Positions 29,319-40,602 of a DNA stretch of 64,000 nt are shown here, one piece after another. The notes under the pieces are model-generated. The model did no database searches. It was not told where the DNA came from and saw only the letters and a list, made by a program, of their open reading frames with translations. The translations under genes were made by a program, and so were the position numbers. Origin of the DNA: Lepidurus packardi (taxonomy: Eukaryota; Arthropoda; Branchiopoda; Notostraca; Triopsidae); contig JAKZAN010000006.1 in the NCBI GenBank assembly GCA_023053545.1, positions 9,828,351 to 9,892,350 on the forward strand, written 5' to 3'. Every line of letters begins with the position of its first letter. Positions within the stretch are counted from its first letter, which is position 1.

Positions 29319-30362
29319 TTAAGGGTTTTGGGTAATGTTAACTACTTCTTTTTTTTGTTCATCCACAGTGTATATGATGTCCGTTGCTGTAAGAATCTTA
29401 ATAACCAAGTCGGTCGTGTTGTGTGGCGTCAACTCCTGGTTTTCGGCTTTTCTGAAGATATTTTGCAGGAGTTCGCTGTTTATTGAAGCCTCCAGGATGT
29501 CGCATTCGTGTTGAAACCCAAGCGTGGCTTCAATGTTCGGGGGTGTGGTGGCGTTGAGCTGCATCCGTTTGCAACTTCCGCAGTGGAATAGAATTTCGTT
29601 GTTGTCCTCCCATTCTGTTTTTTTCTTACAGGCCAGGCAAGTTCGGTTAATCTGCACGTTGCAGTGAGCGACTCCGCTGAAGGTTAGTTGTCTGGGTGGT
29701 TCCATTGTTGCTGGTGGTGTGGGTACAGAAAGATTTGTCGCCGATTCTTGGATGCGAGACTGCTGCGTTAGACTTATGTTGTTATAATCCTGATTGTAGA
29801 CAACATCCGTAATGTCATACACTTGGTTCAGGACTAAGTCTATGTTTTGATTTTTCCAGCAGATTAATTTGGCTTCTGAAGTTTCGTCAGCAATGATGAC
29901 CTCTCTGTACATTTGGCCGGTTGCGGTCTTGTGGTCCTCCGTGATTTGCTGAATCTGGACGGTGATCAGGTAACGTTCGTTGGGATATTGCGTGCAGGTT
30001 TGAAGCGTTGCTCGCTGTTGTGGGCGAGAAGCGTACTGAAAGGGTGGACGCGGGATTGCTTCGGTCACTTGCGATGCCTGATTAATTTTGATGACGTCGT
30101 ATTTTGTCTTCTTTTTAGGTGTCTGGTGTTCGCTTTGGCTGGTCAGTGATGGGCGGATGGTGATGGGTATTTTTTCGGCGAAAAAACGCTTCATTCGGTT
30201 ATATGAGCCTGGGACAAAGGAAATGCATTCCTCGTATTGCGTTGGGGACGTTTGCAGAAAAAATCTGAAGTTCTGGGACTTGGTGCCAAATTTTGAAGGA
30301 CTCTGATTGTCACGGAGCACAGAAATGTCATGGATAAACCCCGTGTTTGCGTTGGAAGCCAT
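29319..30362 (-). CDS. Helentron RPA-like protein with zinc ribbon (RPA-B), 347 aa
   Basis: Begins MASNANTGFIHDISVLRDNQ, the N-terminal OB-fold signature shared with the other RPA-like frame here (TGYVHDVTTLK). A second OB-like stretch (RYLITVQIQQI, REVIIADETSEAKLICWK, VYDITDVVYNQDYN) follows. A four-cysteine ribbon (CLACKKKTEW, FHCGSCKRM) corresponds to the DBD-C zinc ribbon of replication protein A large subunit. Family knowledge: RPA-like genes ride in many Helitrons and are thought to coat single-stranded DNA during rolling-circle replication. An acceptor lies 10 bases upstream of the ATG (30373-30374), a donor near 30458 and a TATAAAAG at about 30551-30558, all minus strand, giving a plausible own promoter and 5' UTR intron. 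The open frame is uninterrupted. Confidence 0.75.
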   Translation of the reverse strand: MASNANTGFIHDISVLRDNQSPSKFGTKSQNFRFFLQTSPTQYEECISFVPGSYNRMKRFFAEKIPITIRPSLTSQSEHQTPKKKTKYDVIKINQASQVTEAIPRPPFQYASRPQQRATLQTCTQYPNERYLITVQIQQITEDHKTATGQMYREVIIADETSEAKLICWKNQNIDLVLNQVYDITDVVYNQDYNNISLTQQSRIQESATNLSVPTPPATMEPPRQLTFSGVAHCNVQINRTCLACKKKTEWEDNNEILFHCGSCKRMQLNATTPPNIEATLGFQHECDILEASINSELLQNIFRKAENQELTPHNTTDLVIKILTATDIIYTVDEQKKEVVNITQNP

Positions 30363-33194
30363 GGATTGATCTCTATAAAAGTTCGATACATTATTTTTTA
30401 AGAAAAGTAAATGTTTTTTTTTAAAGTACTTTTTTTAGAGTGAATGGTTACTTACTTTTTTCAGTGTGCCTTATAGTAGTAGGGTGCTGTTTCGAAGGTA
30501 CTGTATGCGAATTGTGACTGGACTGTTCTTGGTTGTTCCTTGTCAGGTCTTTTATACTCGGATTGGATCGTAGAGTTGAGGTCTGGAAGAATAGATTCAT
30601 CCTAAAGTCAGGTCCGGTCAAAAGTTCAGGTCAGTCATTAGGGAAAAAGATTCAGTCAATAATCAGGTCGTTCTCTCCCCCCTTTGTTAACGAAAAGGGT
30701 GAATTTGCAAAGAAAAAAGTTCCAAAGGGTACAACCAGTTAATGAGAGTCATGTAAAATTTTCATCCTTAGTTCGAGTGTCAAAGCACGCTCTGAAATTT
30801 CATTAGTTTGGTAGGATGGTCACGTTCTTTTGCGTACCATGTCTTGCACTTTCCACTATTAGCGGCCTAAAAGTGTTCTTTTAGAGTTGTTTCTTTCGTT
30901 TTGTTTTTTAAGGGCGTCATGTTGGGGGATGACGTAGTTAAGAAATGGCACTTGGGTTAAATGTCGACGATCGTTGCTTTGTTTGCAAAAATTTTGGATA
31001 CAATTTTCCTTAATCGATGCTTGGAGTTTTCCATTTTCACCGAAAAAACATAATCTTGCTTTGTAAGTGAGTAAGATATATGCTTGGTTTTACTTGGATC
31101 CATTTGCACTTTCTGCGGATGATGGTATAGGATTTTTTTCCCCAATAAAACGAATATAGAAACTTTCCCACCTGTAAAAAACCCTGCGTGAAAATAACAC
31201 AATCCAATGACGAGAAAAGACGTAAAAAGTAAAAAAAAGAAGTAAAAGGAAACGAGAAGCTGCCGTTCAAAACTCCCAATCAACTGGAACAGAAAAAAAA
31301 AATATGGCATCTCTTAACGAATATCCTATGCTATAATCAAGGTCCCCTAGTGTGGTTATATAAAAATGGCGGAAATAACAGAAAAAACAACCAAGAAAAG
31401 CGTGGATTCAAATGTAAAAGAGCAGGTGTCGCTCGATCGCATTGAAACGACAACGTGGAAGTTTGGATATCCGTTATACATATACGTTCGCAGATACGTT
31501 CGCTTTCCGTAGAGGATGAGCGGTAGTAGATGGTTTGTATCTTCTTTGTGGAATTGCGTGAGTACTTTACGACACAGAAAGTGTAGGTAGATGTTGCGCC
31601 TTTTTTTTCTATGGATAAGATTATGTTTAAATAATTGTTTTCTTGGAGAAGATAGGATTTTGATAGGATAAAAAGCCGGAGAGAGCATGCAAAAATTGGA
31701 GTTCGTTAACGGAGAGTGTGGCATGATACTCTTAACAAAAACTTAGGAAAGCGATTTGATTGGAAAGAAGTTATGTTAAGATTTTACGATGTAGCGCTAA
31801 GGGAGTCAAAGTTAGCATGCATTTTAGTTCGAACAGGATTTATGGAGAGAAATTACTTATCGGTGATAATTGACAGGATATAGTAGTCATTCTTTTGTAA
31901 GAGAGAATGACGGTCTCAGTTGTAGCTGCTCCAAGTGAGGATGTTGATAATGTTGGACGTTTGTTGATCTTGTTAAGTTGATATAAAATAGCACGTTTGG
32001 GTGTTGTAACGGTTTGTGTTAGCGATGCATGCTTGTAGAACTTGCGTAATGGGAAAGTGCGTAATTAGTCCTAGAGAGAAAGTAAACGTTGATTCTAATT
32101 AGAATTAAGATTTTCAGGGAGCTCGTAAAAATTTTTCAATAGAAAAGTTCTTAATGATTTTACCATAGTTTTTGTCGATAGTCTTCTCCCGTAGTTTATC
32201 AATGCTGGGCTGGGAGCTTTTCTTCACACTTTTTACATAAGGAATATTCCTTTCTTACAAAAGGAATAGTCTCCTGAAAATGAGTCAATTTGTAAATTTC
32301 TTCAGAAAATAGAATTAGAAAGAATAAGAAGTCATATATACTTACTTGTATTTATTGCAGTTTTCCAACTGCAGTAGGGTCCGGTTAAAAAGTCTTGAAA
32401 TTTTTAGCGAAATGCCATTGTTGGAAAATGGGTACGAGCGTATAAGTAGCCTATAATTGTTGGGAAGGCGCGAAATGTACTGAATGTAATTGCGGGGTTA
32501 TTGATTCCTGTGTTTCGAATTTGTATTGTATACTATGTCAGGAAGTGTTATGTATGGTATATACAGGGAGCATTTATTGAATGGTATTTGGGCAAACTAC
32601 GATGAAAAGCATTTCACTTGACAGATTAAATGTCAATAAGTGTAATACTGTACTGGATAGAAATATTATTATGAATTTAGATATTTTGAGAGATGTTCTC
32701 TTGTCGTGTGTTCTTATTTCGTGTTATGTGTACGTACAGATACGTCACATATTTTTGTGTGGGGACGGCGATGGAGGAGTTTCGAGTTGGGGGGGGGGGG
32801 GGGGATTGGTCCTTTTTGTACTGTTTTCTGGTGGTGGTTAGTTGGAAAAAGAGAGGGTCAGTCAGAAAGAGTTAATAAGAGAAGGTGGAAAGCGATAGTC
32901 GGTTGAGTTGGAGCTGAGTTGAGTTGTCAATGTGCTGGAGAAAGAAGTTAAGCGGCAGTATAGTTATAGCGCCGAGTTATATAGAGGAGTGATTAAGCAA
33001 CTGTTTATTTGTGGGAATGAAATACAGCTGATCGTTTATTTTGTTCTAAAACGTTTTCGTGTGCTTGCATAACATTCGTTTACATAAAATATATTTATAT
33101 TTAAACTTATTATTTTATAAATTAAATTTGTACGTCCATGTTCCATCTTCTTATATGATTGATAATGCATGTGTAAGTCCTTGGCAGTTTGAGG
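30363..33194 (-). other. Helentron spacer between the Rep/helicase and RPA-B genes
   Basis: About 2.8 kb. The minus-strand 5' leader of RPA-B occupies 30363-30560, with a candidate TATA box. Two minus-strand frames of about 120 codons (30957-31310 and 31356-31724) are lysine-, phenylalanine- and leucine-rich without a known domain and are not called. A 16-base G run lies at 32789-32804. The rest should include the 3' UTR of the Rep/helicase gene. Confidence 0.45.
32789..32804 (+). repeat. poly-G tract, 16 bases
   Basis: Uninterrupted run of 16 G on the plus strand inside the Helentron spacer. It is prone to length error in sequencing and may form quadruplexes. Confidence 0.8.
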
Positions 33195-36100
33195 TTAAGT
33201 ATCAGGTAATTGAATGTGAATAATTTTGTGATCTGAATAGTATGTTTCATACACACCAGTTTTAGGATTGTGTAAGTTAGAGTAAATATGATCCAACGTT
33301 GATGAATAGTCGGTTGTATAGGAAGTAATATGCTGTCTTAGAGTCAGGGGTTTGAGTATGTCGGCAATTTTGGCAGCGTATGTAGTGTGAGTATGCATAT
33401 TGACATTAAAATCGCCCATAAGTATAATTCTTTCAAAGGAGCTGTCAACGTCTCGTACGAGTTGCTCCAGTGCGTCGTACAACTTTTCTATATTGTGCCC
33501 ATGATGTCTATATAATACGTATACTGCTAATCGTAATTCCTTAACATGATAGGTAGCTACTTCAAGGTATTTGTTGGAACACAGACGAGTAAAAATTCCA
33601 GTAAGTTTGGAATAAATAACGATTCCATAAGGTGAATTACCCTGGTGAGTTGTAGCGAAATCCATACGGTGTAACTGGAAGTCTGGTAAGTTATAGTCGT
33701 TGTCTCTATCAGTTGTGCATAAACGAGTTTCACACATGGCAAATATAGCGGTCATTGCGATGAAAGGATCACATAGAATGTCGGGAATGTGTTTTCGTAA
33801 TGAGACGACGTTTAGGAACGCCACGATTTTTGTTTCAGATAGAACAACAGATCTTACGTCCTCCAGTGTGAGTTTTTGAGGATTGCTTCGGAGACGATCC
33901 ACTTCATTTTTTATGTCGGAAGACACTTTAATACCGGATTCATTAAGATCTTCAATGTAAAGGCCATCAAGTCGTTTGGCTCTGCTGATCGCTACGTAAT
34001 GCATGTTGCATGTTGCGTGAGCCAAGTTAACAACCACCTGCTCCATCGTTTGTCCTTGAGCACGATGAATTGTTTTTGAGCTATTAGGTCTTAACGGGTA
34101 CTGGAGTCGCTCGAATTCTGTTCTAAGGAACGTGTATCTACAAGTTACAGGGAATACAGGTGTCCATTGTTTTGAAACTGTGCAGTCTTGTTGGTATAAT
34201 TGTAGATATTTGTCACGGCAATGCTTACCCACAGAACTGTCTTTAAATTCTACCCAAATGGGAGCCTGTTTCGAACAATGTAATATAGGACACGTGTGCT
34301 TAAAATTCGCGTCAACATTGTCTTTACCTAGAGGTGGTAAATTTTGTGGTAATCTTCTAATTGTACATTCGGATCCATTCGCCATACCATCACTAACGTC
34401 AGAGTTAATATTATACTCAAAAGGCAAATCAATTGCTATGAATAAATAACGAATACTGTTACTACTAGTAGTTTTATTAGGTAACTTCTTTAATAAAGAA
34501 TTTGTATCGATACCCTTACAGCCTTTTATGGGCATATCATTACTAACTATTAAAATTTTATCATTTTGCGCATTTTCCCATTCTTTTTGGTTGTAGCAGT
34601 CAACGTCGTTATTTCGGTAACTAATCCGTTGTATATGTGGAGGGGGCTTCGGAGAAATTCGGCTACGCAATAAGGAAGTATCTTCCTTTGTATGTTTTCC
34701 TTCACGTAGACGGTTCAGTAGCTCGGCGAACTTTAAGTCTTCTTTTTGTCGCATAATTTGTTGTAGTTCATAAATTTTAAAGTTGTCTATCCACAGATGT
34801 TGGGCTAAGCAACGTGCCCCTGTATTTGAATATTTGAAAATAGGCTGGGCCTTTGTAGGTGGTAGCTGAAAGAGATCACCGACACATAATATTGATTTGC
34901 CTCCAAATATTCGGGAACAGCCAAATATTTCTTTCAAACGGAAATCAATATAATAAAGCATATTTATTCCAACCATGGAAACTTCGTCTATTATAAAAAG
35001 CTGTACGTCACGGAATAATATGGCTAATTGGGAGCGAACTTGTGAATTTAGGGACAAAAAAGAATTGTTAGCATCAAACATTTTGCCAGCTGGAATATGA
35101 AACGTGCTGTGTATTGTTGATCCGCCTACACTGAATGCTGCTTTGCCTGTGTAAGCTACTATTACAACTTTCTTTGTATCAGGATTCGAGTTAGGAGCCT
35201 TATTATAGTACCGTGTTAAGCACGCGTTAATAGCTCGAACAACCACACTTTTTCCAGTCCCCGCTCCACCGCTTAGGTATCTGCAATAGCTTCCAGTTTT
35301 TGTTTTATGCATAAATAACAGATCTAAAACAAATAATCGTTGTTCTACATTAAGACTACGCATTAAACTGTAATACTCTTCGTCTTGTAATCCGTAATGT
35401 TCTATTACCCTTACTGCCTTCCCTAGTCCCGCATCATCAACGCTGCAAGTCGGTAAGTCTCTTCCTATATCTGGAATTGGCATACAGTTATACTCTGGAT
35501 CGTACATTTGATTAGGGGCATTTTCTTGCTCTTGCGTTACTTCTTCGTCTTCCGAGTCTATATGGCTGAAATAGTTACGATCAAAAAACTCGTGGAGAGG
35601 TTTCTCTAAAATATCGTCAACAGTAGAACTGTAAGGTTCATAGATGTCGCGCTCTTTTAGTACACGACGGAACACGTTATTCTGAAAATACTTCGCTTCG
35701 TAGGTTTTTTGGTCTTTCAGTTCTTTGTGGTCTCGCCATGGCCAATATAACATCAGTTTCGTGTGGTAATATTTCTCGGGGTTACCCTCACGACGATAAT
35801 TCATAAAGCGTAGGATGCGTTGTTTCGTTCTAACTGTGTATTGCGAGTTTTTGTCAGATTTCTCGCAATTTTTTGAATAGTCTTCGAATTCATTATCACT
35901 TGTCATATCATCTGAAAATTCAGCCTGTTCTAGACAATAACCGTCATTACCGATCACAGGCGAATAATTTTTTACATATGCATGTGTGTATTTAGTTAAA
36001 TATTCTGCCAAGCTAATATCACTGAGGTGTTCAGGTCTCCTAGAATATCTGTCGAAGAAGTTTTCACTAATTACGTTTTCATTATCATCGTTCATCTTCT

Positions 36101-39100
36101 CTATAACTGCGAAAGGTTTTGTGAGTACGACTCTTTCCTCAGGTTCGCACGTATTTACAAAGATGACAGATCTGCTAAACTTTCGCAGCGGTAATTGTAG
36201 AATTAAGAAAACAGCTTCTTGTACACCTACTTCTGATGAGTTCAGAAATTTATTGCCCAACATCCTGAATTTTTCTCTGATACTAAAATTGCCGTCGCGT
36301 ACCTCTTGCACTACGTTACGAAGAGTCTCACTCATTCCTCTCTGAGACTTGGTCATGTAGCTCGCAATATAGGAGGCAGCAGCGTAAGCATCGTCAACGT
36401 ACTGTATATCCATATTCGCATTCCAAAACAGGAGAAGTAATGGATTAAAAGCATTTATCATACATTCATTGGGGGCACGCTTCAGAAATAGTGTTTTCTT
36501 TGGAATACGTGATCGTAAAGCACCAACATAGGTTTCTAAATTAAATCCGCATTTGCTTAAAAATTCGGAGAAAGTGGTTAAGTTTTCACTGGGTAGTTTC
36601 ATGATTTCTTCTACTTTTTTCCATGCAACTCTGTATTGCTGTAACTTAACTTTCGGCTCTGCAGAATCCAATGGCTTTAAAATCATTGTATATGGCAGTG
36701 GAGGTTTCGGAAATCCAAAGCGACATTTGTTATTTTTACCTTTTCCTTTACATGTAAAGGAATGCTTGTGTTTCTGTACTTCTTTTGCTATAGATGCTGA
36801 AGCGCCAGATAATTCGCACGTGACGTAGCAATCAACAAAACGGATTAAGCTTTCCTCGTACGACAATTCGTCTTGAAAATCAGTGGGGCACGGCTGATTA
36901 TGACACCACACGAACATATGTATGTGAGGAGACCCGCGCTGTTGAAATTCCACGCGAATTGCATAATCTTTAAGTTTACCGACTGGTTCCGTAGAGTTTC
37001 GTAAAAATTGTAATAGTATATCTACACGGTAGTTAAAATACCTAGCACAGGTAACACTGTCTTTCAATAAACGACACTTATCCAACCAAGTTAACGAGAG
37101 AAGCTCTTCCTTCGTATAAGAACGACCATCAACTGTTCTTCCTAATATGCGTAAGAGTTCTAACCATCTAGTTTCAGCGGCTGAAAAGCTGAGAAAAAAA
37201 GCCGGTGGGCCAACTTGACGTATCATGGCAAATAAATCATGACACATACGCTGGTAATAGGGAGGTGATCCACGGACGCATCTTAAGAAATTAAAACCTC
37301 CATCGAATTGTAGTGAGTGCAAAATTTCTGGATTTTTAAACATTTTAGCATTAAATGTGGTACCCGGTTTTCTATCCTTTCCTTTGACAATACGTGTTGC
37401 GAAACGCATAGTGTCCGCTATCTTTTTAATCTGTATCTTCTTGAGTTTGAAGAAAATATTAACCTCGTCTTGAGCAACACGACGGTCAACATTCTGTAAC
37501 TCGGCCTTGCAAAGAGAACTATAGGAGACCGGTCGACAACGATAACGGCGCCCTTGTAATGCAATATTGCAATCAATATTATCCAACGATGCTAGTCTAG
37601 AGTCTTTCTTAACATACACGGGCCTGGCATATCCGCAGAAAATATGCGGAAACCCCAGCTCTTCACAGTATTTATCAGTAAGCACACCGAATGGTCTTTT
37701 GTTTTCTCCGGGTGCTATGGAATGAATTACATCGTCACCCTCACCGTGAAGAAAGTTTTCATTTAGTAATACAGTATCCATGTTTACTCTAGCAATGTCT
37801 TCAGAATCCTCTTGGTCACTACTACCGTCACACAATTCGTTTTGTGATAACGTAGTGTTCTTATCATCTTCATGTTGCACTGATCTACCGTCAATTACGC
37901 ATTCTTCCGCACTTATGTGCGGCAATTCTTCTTCCGCTACAAACTGCCAGTTTTCTGCCAAAGAAATACCATGTTCAATAAATAATGGGCGTCTTACCAA
38001 CAACTCTGCTGCGTAACGAACTAGATTTGGACGTACAGTTTCCACAAATTCAGGGCGAGTATATTCTAGTTTTCTTTTTAGAGCAACTTTTATTGTCTCG
38101 AAGTCACGAAACGTGCGAGGTAATTCGGTTATAGTTTCGTCTATGTCATGAGGTATATTAATTACATTTCCCTTCAGTTTCGATTGCCCACCCTGGCGTT
38201 GTGGCTGCAATTTTAAGAACATGAGACGGGGAGACACTAGCCTTCTTTCCATATCATTTAAAACTGTAAGCTCGTCCGGTCTTTCCGGGAAAGAAACTTG
38301 GTTTAATACAGATACTGGAGGTACTTCGCCTTTTTTTATATACTTATAACAAGTTCTGCAAACATATTGTTTATATACCGAAGTGAAACATTTTTCAAAT
38401 AAATTTCTTGCACGATGACCTTCCTTGCCAGTTAACGGTTCTACGTTTTTCCGCAACATTTCTACTGTACATAAAGTGCGTCTAAAAAATAGCTGACAGC
38501 AACAACCACAAACAAAATCGGCTCCCTCAGCAAGTAAATTTTTCAGTTTTCGCATGACTTTATCTACGGATTCAGTTTTAGTCTCTGTTGTCGTGCAAGT
38601 TTCTGTCGCGCGACTGTCTATTGAAACCGTATCGAAACATTTTAGTGTATTGTGGTAGTCAAGATCCTTCCGAGTACGGTCAATGGTTCTTTGATTTCTA
38701 TGACAAAAGACCTCAGGGTGCCCTTCATGCGAACAACTACATATGATTTCATTAGAAAAGCAACTGAGGCATCCCCTTTTAGCGTCAACAATACAATCCA
38801 GTGCTAGGAAACAACAGTTTTCGATTCTGCAGGGAGTCACAGCTAAAACTAGTGAATATATCGTAAATTCATTCGAATCGTTCCATCCTATGAAACATTC
38901 ATGTATTATACTCGGAAATTCAGCTACTGTACTGTTCCTAATTACGGCACACCTATCGTACGACGTGCAATAAGATCCACAACTACGCGTGCTATTGTGA
39001 CTACAAAATATGCTTAAAACGTTATCTTCTGTTCTGCAGACGGCAATGCAATAACTCCTATATTGTATAACGAAATAAGTACCCTCGCGCAACGAAAGAC

Positions 39101-39512
39101 TGAAATAGGTACTAAATTGTGAAGGCGAAACAGTTGTGCACAATACCTTTGAGAAATACGTGTAAGACAATCCGATGTTAGGAATGCAAAATTTACTAGG
39201 AAAGTTGTCAACAGATATCCGAACATTGTTATTAGCAAATAAGTTGTATACAATTATGCCTACTTTTCGGATATTTCCAATCATGTCTATATCCGCAAGT
39301 TCATTGTTATGTAAGCCTCTAGCTGTTGCGTAACGCAAGAGCAGGAAAACAATGCTGAGGGGCACAGACTGGTCACATTTTCTAGGAGAATAGAAGTTCT
39401 CCGCGTAATCAACACCTTTGCATAAAACCAAATGTCTGGTAAAATTGTCTCCGCTTTCAAACTGTACGTTACAATCGTTGCACTTTAAATGTGTGACACC
39501 GAAAGATAACAA
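33195..39512 (-). CDS. Helentron Rep/helicase/endonuclease protein, at least 2105 aa in one open frame
   Basis: Domains in order: a C2H2-like finger (CNDCNVQF..HLVLC, residues 10-31); a protease-fold-like region with FCSHNS; a Cys-rich block; the HUH Rep nuclease (SPHIHMFVW near 860, paired tyrosines in ASYIASYMTK near 1050); a Pif1-family helicase (SGGAGTGKS near 1415, AYTGKAAF, IIDEVSM near 1510, VGDLFQLPP, TIHRAQGQTM, VAISRAK); and an exonuclease-endonuclease-phosphatase domain (CETRL, GDFNVN near 2033, LDHIYSN, YSDHK near 2092). Nickase, helicase and endonuclease residues that I can check are present. The frame stays open upstream to about 39587 with no ATG before residue 77 or so, so translation probably starts in an upstream exon. 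That open stretch overlaps the RPA-A stop by a few bases. Family knowledge: Rep-helicase drives rolling-circle transposition; the endonuclease is the Helentron hallmark. Confidence 0.9.
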   Translation of the reverse strand: MLSFGVTHLKCNDCNVQFESGDNFTRHLVLCKGVDYAENFYSPRKCDQSVPLSIVFLLLRYATARGLHNNELADIDMIGNIRKVGIIVYNLFANNNVRISVDNFPSKFCIPNIGLSYTYFSKVLCTTVSPSQFSTYFSLSLREGTYFVIQYRSYCIAVCRTEDNVLSIFCSHNSTRSCGSYCTSYDRCAVIRNSTVAEFPSIIHECFIGWNDSNEFTIYSLVLAVTPCRIENCCFLALDCIVDAKRGCLSCFSNEIICSCSHEGHPEVFCHRNQRTIDRTRKDLDYHNTLKCFDTVSIDSRATETCTTTETKTESVDKVMRKLKNLLAEGADFVCGCCCQLFFRRTLCTVEMLRKNVEPLTGKEGHRARNLFEKCFTSVYKQYVCRTCYKYIKKGEVPPVSVLNQVSFPERPDELTVLNDMERRLVSPRLMFLKLQPQRQGGQSKLKGNVINIPHDIDETITELPRTFRDFETIKVALKRKLEYTRPEFVETVRPNLVRYAAELLVRRPLFIEHGISLAENWQFVAEEELPHISAEECVIDGRSVQHEDDKNTTLSQNELCDGSSDQEDSEDIARVNMDTVLLNENFLHGEGDDVIHSIAPGENKRPFGVLTDKYCEELGFPHIFCGYARPVYVKKDSRLASLDNIDCNIALQGRRYRCRPVSYSSLCKAELQNVDRRVAQDEVNIFFKLKKIQIKKIADTMRFATRIVKGKDRKPGTTFNAKMFKNPEILHSLQFDGGFNFLRCVRGSPPYYQRMCHDLFAMIRQVGPPAFFLSFSAAETRWLELLRILGRTVDGRSYTKEELLSLTWLDKCRLLKDSVTCARYFNYRVDILLQFLRNSTEPVGKLKDYAIRVEFQQRGSPHIHMFVWCHNQPCPTDFQDELSYEESLIRFVDCYVTCELSGASASIAKEVQKHKHSFTCKGKGKNNKCRFGFPKPPLPYTMILKPLDSAEPKVKLQQYRVAWKKVEEIMKLPSENLTTFSEFLSKCGFNLETYVGALRSRIPKKTLFLKRAPNECMINAFNPLLLLFWNANMDIQYVDDAYAAASYIASYMTKSQRGMSETLRNVVQEVRDGNFSIREKFRMLGNKFLNSSEVGVQEAVFLILQLPLRKFSRSVIFVNTCEPEERVVLTKPFAVIEKMNDDNENVISENFFDRYSRRPEHLSDISLAEYLTKYTHAYVKNYSPVIGNDGYCLEQAEFSDDMTSDNEFEDYSKNCEKSDKNSQYTVRTKQRILRFMNYRREGNPEKYYHTKLMLYWPWRDHKELKDQKTYEAKYFQNNVFRRVLKERDIYEPYSSTVDDILEKPLHEFFDRNYFSHIDSEDEEVTQEQENAPNQMYDPEYNCMPIPDIGRDLPTCSVDDAGLGKAVRVIEHYGLQDEEYYSLMRSLNVEQRLFVLDLLFMHKTKTGSYCRYLSGGAGTGKSVVVRAINACLTRYYNKAPNSNPDTKKVVIVAYTGKAAFSVGGSTIHSTFHIPAGKMFDANNSFLSLNSQVRSQLAILFRDVQLFIIDEVSMVGINMLYYIDFRLKEIFGCSRIFGGKSILCVGDLFQLPPTKAQPIFKYSNTGARCLAQHLWIDNFKIYELQQIMRQKEDLKFAELLNRLREGKHTKEDTSLLRSRISPKPPPHIQRISYRNNDVDCYNQKEWENAQNDKILIVSNDMPIKGCKGIDTNSLLKKLPNKTTSSNSIRYLFIAIDLPFEYNINSDVSDGMANGSECTIRRLPQNLPPLGKDNVDANFKHTCPILHCSKQAPIWVEFKDSSVGKHCRDKYLQLYQQDCTVSKQWTPVFPVTCRYTFLRTEFERLQYPLRPNSSKTIHRAQGQTMEQVVVNLAHATCNMHYVAISRAKRLDGLYIEDLNESGIKVSSDIKNEVDRLRSNPQKLTLEDVRSVVLSETKIVAFLNVVSLRKHIPDILCDPFIAMTAIFAMCETRLCTTDRDNDYNLPDFQLHRMDFATTHQGNSPYGIVIYSKLTGIFTRLCSNKYLEVATYHVKELRLAVYVLYRHHGHNIEKLYDALEQLVRDVDSSFERIILMGDFNVNMHTHTTYAAKIADILKPLTLRQHITSYTTDYSSTLDHIYSNLHNPKTGVYETYYSDHKIIHIQLPDT

Positions 39513-39579
39513 GCCGGCGCGGAAACACCGGAAAGGGTTGGCGTCGGGAGGATTAGGTTGGATTAGGTTGGTGTAGATA

Positions 39580-40554
39580 TTATAGAGGAGTTATTACTGT
39601 TTTTCTGTATCGGATTTTAATTGGATTGTATTTCATATCATTGAACTGTTTAGAAAGACTGAAGTATTTTGAAATTGTGATAACAGTTTGGACAGTGAGA
39701 GTTGCAGGATAGAAAATGTTGTTTTGGAGCCTATTGCGGGATTCCGAAGCGTTTGTGGATATGTGAGTTGACTTGTTTGAAATAAGAAGTTGAAATAGTT
39801 GGGGCTGGGACTCATGGGAAAGATGAACGTGTAGGATTGCGTCTCTAATATATGAAAGAGAACCGTAGAGATGTTTGGGACTTTCGTGGAGATTTTCCAT
39901 TGGTCGAATTTTGCGACTAAAGATTCTTGTTGTTGTTCCGTTGAAGAGTGGATACACGTCGCTGTACGTTATGCTGGTGGCTTCTTCCTTAAAATCGCAG
40001 CCCTCCCTTGTGGCGAAGTGAGAATATGTCTCATTGTAGTATACTTTGGACAAAGTGAATGTTTTCCCTGCGGTAAGTTTATCAATATCGTTCTCCCACA
40101 AGGCGACGCAGGACATCCCACTGTCATCTGCTACCTCTAGGAATCGTCTTCGTTTGTGTTGCTTGCCGATGCGTTCGACGCCCTCCATGGACGCGACGTG
40201 AACCCGTACAGAGTACGTACCCCTAGGATCCGATACCACTTCCTTCAGATTCTTGAAGGCAAGAAAAGATGTCGTATATTGAAAAGGAAGATCCTTCACG
40301 GTTGTAATTTGTTGGGCCCGCCTGATGAGGATAGTACGCGAATTCTCTTCCATGGTTCCGTCTAGCTTGATGGGTGTCTTTTCCACTTTGCATTTTTCAA
40401 TGAGACTTAAGGATCCCGGAGTAAAACAAACGACGTGTGCGAAACCTAGGGAATCGGTCTGTAGCGTAAAGGAAAAGTATTGTTGCGTGTTGGGTTTGTT
40501 CCATTTGAGAGTTGTAACATCGTGAACGTAGCCAGTTAAACCATTTGACGACAC
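39580..40554 (-). CDS. Helentron RPA-like protein (RPA-A), up to 324 aa, no zinc ribbon
   Basis: The N-terminal OB-fold signature (NGLTGYVHDVTTLKWNKP) parallels RPA-B. A second OB-like block follows (TYSVRVHVASM, RFLEVADDSGMSCVALWEND, FTLSKVYYNETYS). After about residue 215 the sequence no longer looks like RPA and lacks the four-cysteine ribbon, so the true C-terminus may be reached by splicing or may have decayed. The frame start is GTG: an acceptor at 40555-40556 joins it to an upstream exon, and a matching donor lies at about 40637-40643 (ACAA/GTAAGTATACC). A TATA-like stretch near 40750 suggests its own minus-strand promoter. The upstream region is the left arm of a long foldback. The stop at 39580-39582 overlaps the open stretch that leads into the Rep/helicase frame. 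Confidence 0.6.
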   Translation of the reverse strand: MSSNGLTGYVHDVTTLKWNKPNTQQYFSFTLQTDSLGFAHVVCFTPGSLSLIEKCKVEKTPIKLDGTMEENSRTILIRRAQQITTVKDLPFQYTTSFLAFKNLKEVVSDPRGTYSVRVHVASMEGVERIGKQHKRRRFLEVADDSGMSCVALWENDIDKLTAGKTFTLSKVYYNETYSHFATREGCDFKEEATSITYSDVYPLFNGTTTRIFSRKIRPMENLHESPKHLYGSLSYIRDAILHVHLSHESQPQLFQLLISNKSTHISTNASESRNRLQNNIFYPATLTVQTVITISKYFSLSKQFNDMKYNPIKIRYRKTVITPL

Positions 40555-40602
40555 TGTAATGAAAATAAAGAGTAAAAAGAAGAATTATGAACTAGGGAAG
40601 TC

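Noticed and set aside
30957-31724. two minus-strand frames of about 120 codons in the Helentron spacer
   Set aside because: Low-complexity Phe/Lys/Leu composition, no motif, and one frame shadows the other.
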